Assembly: GCA_947464705.1 (NCBI GenBank)
Contig: CANHYD010000042.1
Coordinates: 1 to 11,117, forward strand
From: Verrucomicrobiota bacterium
Lineage (GTDB): Bacteria; Verrucomicrobiota; Verrucomicrobiia; Limisphaerales; UBA9464
Reading direction: 5' to 3'
DNA: 11,117 nucleotides
Each line of letters opens with the position of its first letter. Position 1 is the stretch's first letter. Shown in pieces: positions 1 through 8,170 of this stretch. Both the position numbers and the translations under genes were made by a program. Under the pieces are notes generated by a model. It did not search any database. It was given only the letters and a program-made list of their open reading frames with translations, and was not told the DNA's origin.

Positions 1-918
1 ATATTCCCAAGGCACTCTCGAGCCCGGGATGCGCAAGGGGGCGAGGATGTGGCCATCCTGCGTCCACACGGGCACATTGGAACCGCCGCCGCGATGGCTT
101 GCCGTGCCGTAGGTGGCTGCGAACCACAGGGCCTGACCCTCGGTGAGCATTCGGAATCCGGTCCCATCCGGGCGGCACACGCAGACGTCGGACCAGTCGT
201 GCCCTGGATCCACCGGTGCGTGGCAGTCTTGAAAGACCAACCACTGACCATCCGGAGACCAACTGGGTCCGAAATACAAATGACCCGGTTGGGCGGCGAC
301 CTTCACCCGGTTGTCCCCGTGGGTGTCGCTAATCCAGATCTGGTAGCCTTCGCGACTGGCCAGATGGAAGGCCACGCGCCGTCCGTCCGGGCTGAGGCTG
401 TAACCGTAGGGCAGTCCTTCGTCCGGGCCGGTGAACTCGCGGGCATCCGAACCGTCCAAACGCATGTTGAAGGTTTGCCCGGGCCGGGTGCGGATCACTT
501 GCATGAGGATGCGCCCGTCTTGAAGCACCAGTTGCGGGGCATAGAACGGCGCGAGGCGATCCCGGGTGGCCAGTTCCTCGAGGGCCTGCTGATCGAGGTC
601 ATAGGCCCACACATGGGTAGGCGTCTGGTGGTAGTATTCGTCGAACGGCCGACCCGGACCGTCCCGGCGGGCCTCCATGCTCAGCAGCAGCACCCGCCCA
701 TCCCTGAGAAAGCCGGCCGGCTGCCACGTCACCTGACCGGGGGCTGAAACTTCCAGTTCGTGAAAACCCTGACCCAGCGAGTTGATGACGCAGGTCTTGC
801 CCGAGGAGGTGAAGAACAGTCGCTCGGGCTCAACGCCGGCATCCGGGATCAGCGAGCAACCCGCCGCTGCGGCCATGCCACCCCAGCCGGACCGCTTCAG
901 GAACTGTCTGCGATTCAT
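1..918 (-). CDS. Tat-exported PD40 (WD40-like) beta-propeller protein, C-terminus outside the window
   Basis: The open frame runs from an ATG at 918 to the left edge without a stop, giving 306 residues of a longer protein. The N-terminus MNRRQFLKR carries a twin-arginine motif, followed by a short Gly/Ala-rich hydrophobic stretch and the sequence AAAAGC near residues 17-22. That could be a weak lipobox, so the product is probably exported folded and may be a lipoprotein. PD40-type repeats are visible: SPDGRRVAF near residues 176-184, SPDGQWLVF near 221-229, and a third (VWTQDG) near 285. Such repeats build TolB/DPP-like beta-propellers that often read as solute-binding or sugar-lyase-like folds. 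The specific substrate cannot be told. No catalytic residues are recognised in the visible part. It is divergent from the FG-GAP gene at 1062. No Shine-Dalgarno sequence precedes the start, which was chosen because the Tat motif begins right there. The family level is likely; the function is unknown. Confidence 0.85.
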   Translation of the reverse strand, partial: MNRRQFLKRSGWGGMAAAAGCSLIPDAGVEPERLFFTSSGKTCVINSLGQGFHELEVSAPGQVTWQPAGFLRDGRVLLLSMEARRDGPGRPFDEYYHQTPTHVWAYDLDQQALEELATRDRLAPFYAPQLVLQDGRILMQVIRTRPGQTFNMRLDGSDAREFTGPDEGLPYGYSLSPDGRRVAFHLASREGYQIWISDTHGDNRVKVAAQPGHLYFGPSWSPDGQWLVFQDCHAPVDPGHDWSDVCVCRPDGTGFRMLTEGQALWFAATYGTASHRGGGSNVPVWTQDGHILAPLRIPGSRVPWEY

Positions 919-1061
919 GGGAGCGCCTGAAACGCTGGATTTGCAGGGACCCCTTGTCGAGCCTGCCTCGTGGCCCAAATCGACTGGCAGAATGCGTTCA
1001 CGCTTTCGTGCTGGATCAGTCATTCGCCAAGGAATAACATACCAACAATCCCCCTTTTTCA
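919..1061. other. Divergent intergenic region, presumably holding promoters for both flanking genes
   Basis: This 143-bp spacer separates two divergent starts and must hold regulatory sites for one or both genes. The AT-richer part lies at about 1031-1050. TAACAT at 1035-1040 matches a -10 box at four of six positions, but only a poor -35 (TGGATC) lies 17 bp upstream, so I do not call a promoter. A small inverted repeat (CACG, four-base loop, CGTG) sits at 999-1010. No Shine-Dalgarno sequence is seen before either start. Confidence 0.4.
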
Positions 1062-4000
1062 GTGAACTGCTTCGGCCATTTACGTGGTGTGAGCGTGTTC
1101 GGTCGATCCGTGCCCCTCGTGATCGGTCTCGTGCTGGGCTCTGCCCTGGGCCAATCGGCTTCGACCCTGGCGTGGAAGTCCGAGGCCGGATTCCGAAGAG
1201 CCTCGGTCCAACCGGGTCCCGGGACCGGTCCCGGTTTCACCCTTCAGCCGGCGGCTGCAACCGGCATCGGCTTCACCAATCATCTGGCCGAGTCCACCGT
1301 TGCCCGAAACCGCCTGCTGGAACTGGGTTCGGGCGTCGCCTTGGGTGACATCGATGGCGACGGGCGTGTGGATGTCTATTTCTGTCGGCTCGAAGGCGAC
1401 AACGTGCTCTACCGCAATCTCGGCGACTGGCGTTTTGAAGACATTACGGCGCGCGCAGGCGTCGCGTGCCCGGATCAGTCTTCCACCGGCTGCAACTTTG
1501 CGGATCTCGACGGTGATGGTGATCTGGACTTGCTCGTCAACAGCCTGGGCGGCGGCACACGATCCTTCCACAACGATGGCAAGGGTCAGTTTACCGAGGT
1601 CGAGATGGGGTTCTTTCGGAACACCGGTGCCACATCGATGGCCCTAGCCGACGTCGATGGCGACGGTGACCTCGACCTCTACGTCACCCACTACCGCACC
1701 GATACCTTCCACGACCCGCCCAAAGGCGGGCGGTTCATCCAGCGCCGCCAAGCCGACGGCAGCACGGTGATCGAGCCGAAGGATCGTTACCTGGGAGTTC
1801 CGGCCATGAATGGCAATCTGGAGGTCCTCGAACGCGGGGAACCCGATGCCCTGTACATCAATCGAGGCGGGACCAACGTGGTGGTGGCTCCGTGGAATGT
1901 GGGGTTGTTCCTGGACGAACAGGGACAGGCTTTGGTGGATGCCCCGCGCGACTGGGGGCTGGCCGTGATGTTCCGGGATCTCGATGGCGATCGTCAGCCC
2001 GACCTCTACGTCTGCAACGACTTCGTTCACTGGCCTGATCGGCTCTGGCTCAACCGAGGCAAGCGATTCCAGGCAGCCCCGCAAACTGCGCTGCGCAATC
2101 AGCCGCTCTCGTCCATGTCCATGGATGCGGCCGACATCGACCGCGACGGGCACGATGACTTCTTCGTCGCCGAGATGTTGAGCCCTCGGCGGCAAGACCG
2201 CGCGCGTCAGCGACCCGACACCCTCGACGGAGTGATGCGCTGGCCGGTTGAGCGCCCGGGATTCCGCCCGGAAGTCACGCGCAACGTCTTGCAACGGTCA
2301 CGGGGCGACGGCACCTGGGCTGAAATCGCCCAGATGGCAGGCGTGGCCGCCACCGATTGGACTTGGTCATCGGCCTTCCTCGATGTGGATCTCGACGGCT
2401 GGGAGGACCTTCTGCTGACCACCGGCAATTTCCACGATGTGCAGGACATCGATGCTCAAAGTCGCATCATCCAGGAAGGTCTGTGGAAGACCCCGGAGAC
2501 GCGTCAGCGAGCTCTGGCCCTGCTCCCGCGGCGCGAAACTCCGTCGATGGCCTTTCGCAATCGTCGAGACCTGACCTTTGAAGACTCAGGCAGGCTTTGG
2601 GGCTTTGATCAAAGTGGATTCGCCCATGGCATGGCCTTCGGGGACCTCGACAATGATGGGGATCTCGACGTCGTCATCAATGTCCTGAACGGTCCGGCCC
2701 GCATGCTGCGCAACGGCAGCCCGGCACCACGCTTGGCTGTGCGCCTGAAGGGAGCTCGCGGCAATACTGCAGGCATCGGGGCGAGGCTCAAGGTCACGGG
2801 CGGTCCAGTGACCCAGACCCAGGAAATGATCTCCGGTGGGCGTTACCTGTCCGGAGATCAGTCTCTCCGTGTCTTTGCGGCGGGTGCAGCCCGTTCGCTG
2901 GAAGTAGAGGTCGTGTGGCGCAATGGCCGCCGTTCTGTGGTCCGTGGTCTGGAGGCCAATCAGATCATCGAGATTGAAGAACGGGACACCCTCGATCCGC
3001 TCCCGCCCACCCCAGCGCCGCCGCCCCTGTTCGAGAGCCTTGTCACCGATCCGGATCCGGTGCCCGCACAGCCCGATGCCTCAGAAATCACCCGCCAGCC
3101 GCTCCTGCCGCGTCGTTTAGGAACTGAGGCCCCAGGTGTGGCCTGGGTGGATTGGGACGCTGATGGCGATCCGGACCTTCTGATCAGTGCCGACGAAGAG
3201 GGGCGTTTTCGGGCCCTCCGGAACGACGGACCGGCGGGATTCGTGCCGGAGACCGGAGCCCTGGGCTCAGTGAGCGTTTCGAACTCCGTCGCCGTCTTGG
3301 TCGATCGCCGGCGTGATTCTCCCTCCCGGCTCATGGCCGGGATTTCCAACGAAAAAGCGGCCCTCGCCCGGGCACCGCGGTTCCACAGCTGGACCGTCCA
3401 AACCGGCAAGCCAGTCGTCGCCAACAATGCTCCAGCCGATGAGGCGACGACCGGCCCCATGGCTTTGGCGGACATCGACGGTGATGGCCAGCTCGACCTG
3501 CTGGTCGGGGCCCGCGCCCGCGCCGGACGCTATCCGGAAACCTCGCCCACGGTGATTCTTCCCGGTCGGCCGGACGGTTGGGGCGAAGCCCAGCGGGTGA
3601 CAGACCAGGTACGAGCCAGTGGCGCCGTCTTCACCGACACCGATGGCGACGGAGATCCGGATCTCGTGCTCGCCGGCGACTGGGACACCTTGCGGTTTTT
3701 CCGCAATGACGGCGGCCGCTGGGTCGATGCCACGGCTGAGTCGGGTTTGGGGGCTTGGCGCGGCCTTTGGAATGGCGTCAATGCGGGGGATTTCGATGGC
3801 GACGGCCGACTGGACCTGGTGGCCTCCAATTGGGGCCGCAACTGGCGGACGGATCAACCGGGCGCGAGCAATGCGCCCGTCCAAATGATTTATGGCGAGT
3901 TCCACGAGCCCGGCCAAGTACTGACCTTGATGGCCTCCTGGGATCCGCACAGTGGTCGGCAAACCCCGTGGCGCTCCTGGTCTTCGCTGTCTCAAGCTAT

Positions 4001-4760
4001 CCCGGCATTGACCGAACGCGCGCATTCCCACCGCGAGTTTGCAGCCCTGACCGTCGATTCCCTCCTGGGTCCGTTGGCCACCCGAGGTCGGACTTTGACT
4101 GCCGAAACCTTCGATTCCATGATTTTCCTCAATCGGGGCGGTCGTTTTGAAGGTATCCCATTACCCGCTGAAGCCCAGTTCTCGCCGGCGTTCGGTGTTT
4201 CTATTGCTGATTTCGATGGGGATGGCAGCGAGGACCTGTTCCTGGCCCAGAATTTTTTTGGCATGGATGTGGAGACCTCGCGTCAGGATGCGGGCGCTGG
4301 CCTGGTGCTTCTGGGCGACGGTCGGGGCCACTTCCGAAGCCTGGATCCTCGTCAAGCCGGATTGAGTATGCCGGGTGAGCAGCGCGGCAGCGCAGTGGCC
4401 GATGTGGATGCCGACGGGCGTCCGGACCTGGCCGTGGGGCTGCAATCTGGCAAGACCCGGATTTTCCGCAACCGGGCAGGCAAACCGGGAGTCCGGGTGG
4501 CCCTGGAGGGACCCGCTGGAAACCCGGACGGTATTGGCGCCGGGGTTCGACTGGTGATGGGTTCACGGTTGGGACCGGTTCGCGAAATCCACGCTGGTGC
4601 CGGATTTCGGTCTCAAGATTCTCCAGAAATTCTTCTGGCCGCTCCGCAGGATCCGACGGCGGTGGAGGTGCGGTGGCCTGGAGGGAAGGTGCAACGTTGC
4701 GAGTGGCCAGTCGGTGCCCGTTCCGTGGTGATCCGTGCCGAGGGATTGCGCCCACGCTAG
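1062..4760 (+). CDS. Secreted CRTAC1-like protein: two FG-GAP/VCBS halves, each ending in an ASPIC/UnbV domain
   Basis: The predicted product has 1232 residues. A signal peptide is likely: a hydrophobic core at about residues 17-30 followed by small residues. Thirteen acidic calcium-loop motifs of the form DxDxDGxxD (some degenerate) begin near residues 96, 148, 197, 306, 358, 441, 528, 697, 804, 859, 910, 1050 and 1114, typical of FG-GAP/VCBS repeats that fold as extracellular beta-propellers. Two ASPIC/UnbV-type domains, with the GNxxGIGA signature and a SGGRYLSGDQ or HAGAGFRSQDS segment, occupy about 557-642 and 1144-1228. A proline-rich linker at about 645-672 joins the halves, so this is a tandem double unit. 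Related proteins are common in Verrucomicrobiota, Planctomycetes and Bacteroidetes; the molecular role is poorly known, with adhesion or surface binding inferred. The start is uncertain: codon 1 is GTG, and GTG codons at 1089 and 1095 would give a shorter n-region. None has a Shine-Dalgarno sequence. The stop is TAG. Confidence 0.93.
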   Translation: MNCFGHLRGVSVFGRSVPLVIGLVLGSALGQSASTLAWKSEAGFRRASVQPGPGTGPGFTLQPAAATGIGFTNHLAESTVARNRLLELGSGVALGDIDGDGRVDVYFCRLEGDNVLYRNLGDWRFEDITARAGVACPDQSSTGCNFADLDGDGDLDLLVNSLGGGTRSFHNDGKGQFTEVEMGFFRNTGATSMALADVDGDGDLDLYVTHYRTDTFHDPPKGGRFIQRRQADGSTVIEPKDRYLGVPAMNGNLEVLERGEPDALYINRGGTNVVVAPWNVGLFLDEQGQALVDAPRDWGLAVMFRDLDGDRQPDLYVCNDFVHWPDRLWLNRGKRFQAAPQTALRNQPLSSMSMDAADIDRDGHDDFFVAEMLSPRRQDRARQRPDTLDGVMRWPVERPGFRPEVTRNVLQRSRGDGTWAEIAQMAGVAATDWTWSSAFLDVDLDGWEDLLLTTGNFHDVQDIDAQSRIIQEGLWKTPETRQRALALLPRRETPSMAFRNRRDLTFEDSGRLWGFDQSGFAHGMAFGDLDNDGDLDVVINVLNGPARMLRNGSPAPRLAVRLKGARGNTAGIGARLKVTGGPVTQTQEMISGGRYLSGDQSLRVFAAGAARSLEVEVVWRNGRRSVVRGLEANQIIEIEERDTLDPLPPTPAPPPLFESLVTDPDPVPAQPDASEITRQPLLPRRLGTEAPGVAWVDWDADGDPDLLISADEEGRFRALRNDGPAGFVPETGALGSVSVSNSVAVLVDRRRDSPSRLMAGISNEKAALARAPRFHSWTVQTGKPVVANNAPADEATTGPMALADIDGDGQLDLLVGARARAGRYPETSPTVILPGRPDGWGEAQRVTDQVRASGAVFTDTDGDGDPDLVLAGDWDTLRFFRNDGGRWVDATAESGLGAWRGLWNGVNAGDFDGDGRLDLVASNWGRNWRTDQPGASNAPVQMIYGEFHEPGQVLTLMASWDPHSGRQTPWRSWSSLSQAIPALTERAHSHREFAALTVDSLLGPLATRGRTLTAETFDSMIFLNRGGRFEGIPLPAEAQFSPAFGVSIADFDGDGSEDLFLAQNFFGMDVETSRQDAGAGLVLLGDGRGHFRSLDPRQAGLSMPGEQRGSAVADVDADGRPDLAVGLQSGKTRIFRNRAGKPGVRVALEGPAGNPDGIGAGVRLVMGSRLGPVREIHAGAGFRSQDSPEILLAAPQDPTAVEVRWPGGKVQRCEWPVGARSVVIRAEGLRPR

Positions 4761-4993
4761 AAGAAGGCCTGCCCCAAAAAGGGCCACCCTAGGGAAAAGG
4801 AGTGAACAACTTTGTGGGTTCGGCCTGTATATTTTCGCTTGTGAACCCAAGACCCTTGGGAGCAAATCAAAAGGTTCCCCTCTTCTAGATCCGATTTAAT
4901 CGGCAGACTGAATCCGCGTGCGTGGTTGCCCGGGGTATGGTCTTCGACCGGACCACTGATTGGGGGATTGTCAACCTCATCAACTCCCAAGTT
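4761..4993 (+). promoter_or_regulatory. Intergenic region with a candidate promoter and small palindromes before the LamG/PA14 gene
   Basis: The 233-bp gap probably holds the promoter of the strongly codon-biased downstream gene. TATATT at 4828-4833 matches the sigma-70 -10 consensus at five of six positions. The best -35 candidate, TGAACA at 4803-4808, matches four of six but the 19-bp spacer is long. A perfect palindrome CCGAT-TTA-ATCGG lies at 4891-4903 and could be an operator or a leader hairpin. A short GCCC/GGGC hairpin with an A-rich loop at 4771-4784 follows the upstream stop but has no U tract, so it is not a convincing terminator. The promoter call is tentative. Confidence 0.3.
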
Positions 4994-7939
4994 ATGAATC
5001 AAAAACCCAATACTGCCTCCTACCGGCTTCTCGCCGGTCTGGCTGCCCTCACCCTGGGCACGGTTGCGGCGCAAGCCCAAGCCGTTCCGCCGGTCCTCGC
5101 CCACTGGGACTTCGAACGCGTCGAGGCCGACGGCGTTTCCATCAAATCAGCCAACGGCAAGTACGTTGGAACCATCAATGACGCCGCCAAGATCACCGAG
5201 GCCGGTGGCGGTCGCCCCGGTGGCGGTCGTGGTTTCGACGTGTCCCGCGACACCTCCAGGGGCTACCTGCTGTTGGAGGCGACCGGTGCTGACAACCCGA
5301 TGAACGAGGCCGCCGCCGACGACGCGGTGACCATCATGCTGTGGCAGAAGAATGTTTCCAACGTGGACAGCTCGTCCTTCTGGTTTGTCGCCGAAAGCCA
5401 GGGTCGTGGTATCCAAGCCCACGTCCCCTGGTCCAACGGGCGCATTTACCTGGACAGCAATGGCTGCTGCGGAGCTCCGTCCCAGCGCCTCGATCAGGCC
5501 GCTCCGGAGGGTTTCGACTGGACCACTTGGCACCACTACGCGTTCGTCAAGAACAAGGAGGCCAAGCAGATCTACATCGACGGTGAGCTCCTCGCCGAGC
5601 AGACCGAAGGCGTGAGCCCCCTGCCCACCGACTTCAATGCCCTGTACATCGGCTCGGCCAGCGATAAGAACTCCCCGAACGCCGTCATCGACGACTTCGC
5701 TGTTTTCAAGGGAGCGCTGACCCAGAAACAAATCCAAGACATCGTCAAGGGCGCGCCCATCGGCACCCCGCCGGTCGACACCGACAAGGACGGCATGCCG
5801 GACAATTGGGAAGTCGATTACGGCTTCAATCCGAATGATGCTTCGGATGCCGCCAAGGATTTCGACAAGGACGGCGCCACCAACGCTCAGGAGTTCGCTG
5901 CGGGCACCAACCCGATCGACGTGACCAAGCCGGTTCTCGTCTCGGCGGCCACCGCGGGCGACTTCAAGACGGTCACCTTGACCTTCTCGGAAGCCGTCGA
6001 AGCCGGTTCCGCCGCCACCTTGGCCAACTACGCCTTCAGCCCGAACCTCGCGGTCACCGCGGCGGCCGTGAAGAAGAACGTGGTGACCTTGACCACCGCG
6101 GCCCAGACCCCGGGTGCCGTGTCCTACACGGTCACGGTCAACAACGTGGTCGACACCTCCAAGAACGCGGTCGCCGCCAACAGCACGGCCAGCTTCTACT
6201 CGTTCCTGAACGTCAAGGACGGCGTCCTGAAGTTCTCGTTCTGGGGCGCCATCAACGGCACCCCGGTGGACAACCTCTACCAGGATCCGCGCTGGCCCGC
6301 CTCTCCGGACATGACGGCGGCGGTCTTCGCGTTCAACAGCCGCGATGCCTTGCCCAATGACTCCAAGGACAACTACGGTGCGTCCATCGAGGGTTTCTTG
6401 ACCCCCGCCGAGAGTGGCAGCTACCGCTTCTTCATCTACTCGGATGACGCCTCGCAGTTCTTCATCAGCTCCGACGACAAGGAGGCCAACTTGGCCCAGA
6501 TCGCCGAGGAGACCGGATGCTGCAACTTCTTCACCGAGCCGGACAGCGCCCGGACTTCTGAGCCCGTCGCGTTGACCGCCGGCAAGAAGTACTTCGTTCG
6601 CATGGTCTACAAGGAAGGTGGCGGCGGCGACTACGGTCAGATTGCCTGGCGTAAGGAAGGTGACACCACTGCGGCCAACAAGCTGACCCCGATCCCGGGT
6701 AAGTTCCTGAGCTCCGCTGTGGACCTCCCTGCCGATCCGGCCGGTGCCTACACCCAGATCAGCCCGGCCGCGAACGCCAAGGGCGTGAGCCCGGCGGCTT
6801 CCGTCACCATCGTGCACCGCGACGGCAAGACCCCGTGGACCGCGGCCAACGTGAGCCTGAAGTACGACGGCCAGACCGTGATCCCGACCGTCACCAAGGA
6901 CGGCAACATCATCACCATCAAGTACACCCCGCCGGCTCTGGCCGCGAGCCTGTCGGTCCACACCGTCTCGCTCGGTTACCTCGATGCGGGTGGCAAGGCT
7001 GCCACCTACGACTACAGCTTCACCTCCGGTGCCTACAGCGGCACGACGGCGGACAAGGTGGGCGGATACCCCGGCCTGTTGATGGGTTCTTCGGTGTTCA
7101 CCGCCGATGGCGCTGGCGCCACCGGTAAGGCGGGCGACAAGGCCATCAACCTCACGATGAAGGGTGGCCCCGTGGTCAGCTTCAACCGCGACTTCCTGGC
7201 CAAGGTCAACGCCGCCACGGCGAACGATGAGCTCACGGTGGCCTTCTGGCAGAAGAGGCTGGATATCTCCGACAGCTCCGCCTTCACCATGAACTCCCCG
7301 GGCAGCCCGAACAACCGCGGCTTCCATAGCCACACGCCGTGGAGCAACCAGAACATCTACTTCGACACCGTGGGTTGCTGCGACGGTGCCACCCAGCGCA
7401 TCTCGGCCGACATCCAGACCTTCCCCGGTTATTCCGGTGATTCTTCCTGGTGGACCAACGCCTACCACTTGTTTGTGTTCACCAAGAAGGGTGCTTCGAA
7501 GAACATTTGGATCGATGGCCAGCTGTTCCTCTCGGGCGAAAACACGGCCAAGCTGCCGGTCGACATCGACGCCTTCTACATGGGCTCCGGTGCCAATGGC
7601 GCTGAACTGAGCCATGCCATCATCGACGACTTCTCCGTCTTCGGTAAGGAGTTGGTCGAGGCCGACGTCGTCGCCTTGTCCAAGGGCACCCTCCCGACGG
7701 CCCTTCCGGCCGCCAAGGGCTTGATTGCTTACTGGGACTTCAACGCTGCCCCGGCGGCTACCATCAGCAACCTGAAGGCTGCTGTGGGTGCCAACGGCAA
7801 GGTGAAGATCACCTTCGATGGCGCTGGAACGCTCCAAACCTCCACCACCCTCAACGGCACCTTTGCCGACTCCGCGATCAAGAGCGGGGATGAGATCACG
7901 GTGGACGGTGCTGCGCTGTTCATCCGCGCTAAGCGCTAA
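4994..7939 (+). CDS. Large secreted LamG-TSP3-Ig-PA14-Ig-LamG protein
   Basis: The product has 981 residues. The ATG at 4994 is chosen because it directly precedes a clean signal peptide (MNQKP n-region, hydrophobic core, AQA cleavage near residue 30); the frame is open to a GTG at 4922 but that gives an unsuitable leader. Domains in order: LamG/concanavalin A-like (about 32-255); thrombospondin-type-3-like calcium loops DTDKDGMPD and DFDKDGATN (262-310); SbsA-like Ig fold (313-405); PA14 (410-573, with YSDDASQFF); a second Ig-like fold (583-678); a second LamG (690-895); and a C-terminal module ending in ALFIRAKR. The two LamG domains are diverged copies sharing PWSN..IY.D..GCC and IDDF.VF. 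All six cysteines are adjacent pairs, at 158-159, 509-510 and 795-796. LamG and PA14 domains usually bind glycans, so a surface or matrix carbohydrate-binding role is inferred; no catalytic domain is seen. Codons are strongly biased (Lys almost always AAG), suggesting high expression. A strong terminator follows. Confidence 0.92.
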   Translation: MNQKPNTASYRLLAGLAALTLGTVAAQAQAVPPVLAHWDFERVEADGVSIKSANGKYVGTINDAAKITEAGGGRPGGGRGFDVSRDTSRGYLLLEATGADNPMNEAAADDAVTIMLWQKNVSNVDSSSFWFVAESQGRGIQAHVPWSNGRIYLDSNGCCGAPSQRLDQAAPEGFDWTTWHHYAFVKNKEAKQIYIDGELLAEQTEGVSPLPTDFNALYIGSASDKNSPNAVIDDFAVFKGALTQKQIQDIVKGAPIGTPPVDTDKDGMPDNWEVDYGFNPNDASDAAKDFDKDGATNAQEFAAGTNPIDVTKPVLVSAATAGDFKTVTLTFSEAVEAGSAATLANYAFSPNLAVTAAAVKKNVVTLTTAAQTPGAVSYTVTVNNVVDTSKNAVAANSTASFYSFLNVKDGVLKFSFWGAINGTPVDNLYQDPRWPASPDMTAAVFAFNSRDALPNDSKDNYGASIEGFLTPAESGSYRFFIYSDDASQFFISSDDKEANLAQIAEETGCCNFFTEPDSARTSEPVALTAGKKYFVRMVYKEGGGGDYGQIAWRKEGDTTAANKLTPIPGKFLSSAVDLPADPAGAYTQISPAANAKGVSPAASVTIVHRDGKTPWTAANVSLKYDGQTVIPTVTKDGNIITIKYTPPALAASLSVHTVSLGYLDAGGKAATYDYSFTSGAYSGTTADKVGGYPGLLMGSSVFTADGAGATGKAGDKAINLTMKGGPVVSFNRDFLAKVNAATANDELTVAFWQKRLDISDSSAFTMNSPGSPNNRGFHSHTPWSNQNIYFDTVGCCDGATQRISADIQTFPGYSGDSSWWTNAYHLFVFTKKGASKNIWIDGQLFLSGENTAKLPVDIDAFYMGSGANGAELSHAIIDDFSVFGKELVEADVVALSKGTLPTALPAAKGLIAYWDFNAAPAATISNLKAAVGANGKVKITFDGAGTLQTSTTLNGTFADSAIKSGDEITVDGAALFIRAKR

Positions 7940-7970
7940 GACAGAAGACTCAAGAACTCGTTAGTGACAC

Positions 7971-8006
7971 GGAGGCCGGGCGAAAGCCCGGCCTCCTTTA
8001 TTTTCC
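7971..8006 (+). terminator. Strong rho-independent terminator of the LamG/PA14 gene
   Basis: A perfect 11-bp GC-rich stem (GGAGGCCGGGC at 7971-7981, GCCCGGCCTCC at 7986-7996) is closed by a GAAA tetraloop of the stable GNRA type. The T-rich tail TTTATTTTCC follows on the plus strand. It lies 31 nt after the TAA stop at 7937-7939. On the minus strand the sequence after the stem is not T-rich, so it would not terminate the convergent rhlE transcript well. Confidence 0.93.
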
Positions 8007-8026
8007 GTGTGCCCGGCAGGGCACAC
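8007..8026. repeat. Second perfect hairpin abutting the terminator tail
   Basis: GTGTGCCC at 8007-8014 and GGGCACAC at 8019-8026 form a perfect 8-bp stem with a GGCA loop. Its first bases (GTGT) can instead pair with ACAC at 7967-7970 to enclose the whole upstream terminator (ACACGGA with TCCGTGT), so the two structures compete. It has no U tract on either strand. It may block 3'-5' exonucleases or act as a backup stop; function is unproven. Confidence 0.6.
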
Positions 8027-8142
8027 GACGACGGGTTGAAGTCGCAAGTCATCCCGCTCGAGTCGCCAGCGAGACGACGGAACTCAGTTCGCTTCAGGAG
8101 GCCCCAGGATCACTGAAGAAAGGGACCTGCCCGGATTGGTCA

Positions 8143-8159
8143 GGGGAGGAGAGCTCCCC
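8143..8159 (-). terminator. Weak hairpin just downstream of rhlE, possible 3' end
   Basis: GGGGAG at 8143-8148 and CTCCCC at 8154-8159 form a 6-bp stem with a 5-nt loop, 11 nt past the rhlE stop when read on the minus strand. No T-rich tail follows, so intrinsic termination is doubtful. The rest of 8027-8170 shows no gene or other structure I can support. Confidence 0.25.
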
Positions 8160-8170
8160 GACGAGTTGGC

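Noticed and set aside
49..747. 232-codon plus-strand open frame at the left edge
   Set aside because: The minus strand there encodes a Tat leader and PD40 repeats in a frame open from 918 to the edge; the plus frame has no recognisable protein features.
782..1348. 188-codon plus-strand open frame spanning the divergent spacer
   Set aside because: It overlaps the start of the Tat protein and the signal peptide region of the FG-GAP gene in other frames and looks like no known protein.
4922..4993. GTG start at 4922 for the LamG/PA14 gene
   Set aside because: It would add 24 residues in front of a normal signal peptide, which begins properly at the ATG at 4994.
5147..7837. 896-codon open frame on the minus strand opposite the LamG/PA14 gene
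   Set aside because: It is exactly codon-aligned antisense to a gene with clear signal peptide and domains, its translation has no recognisable fold, and codon bias explains the lack of stops.
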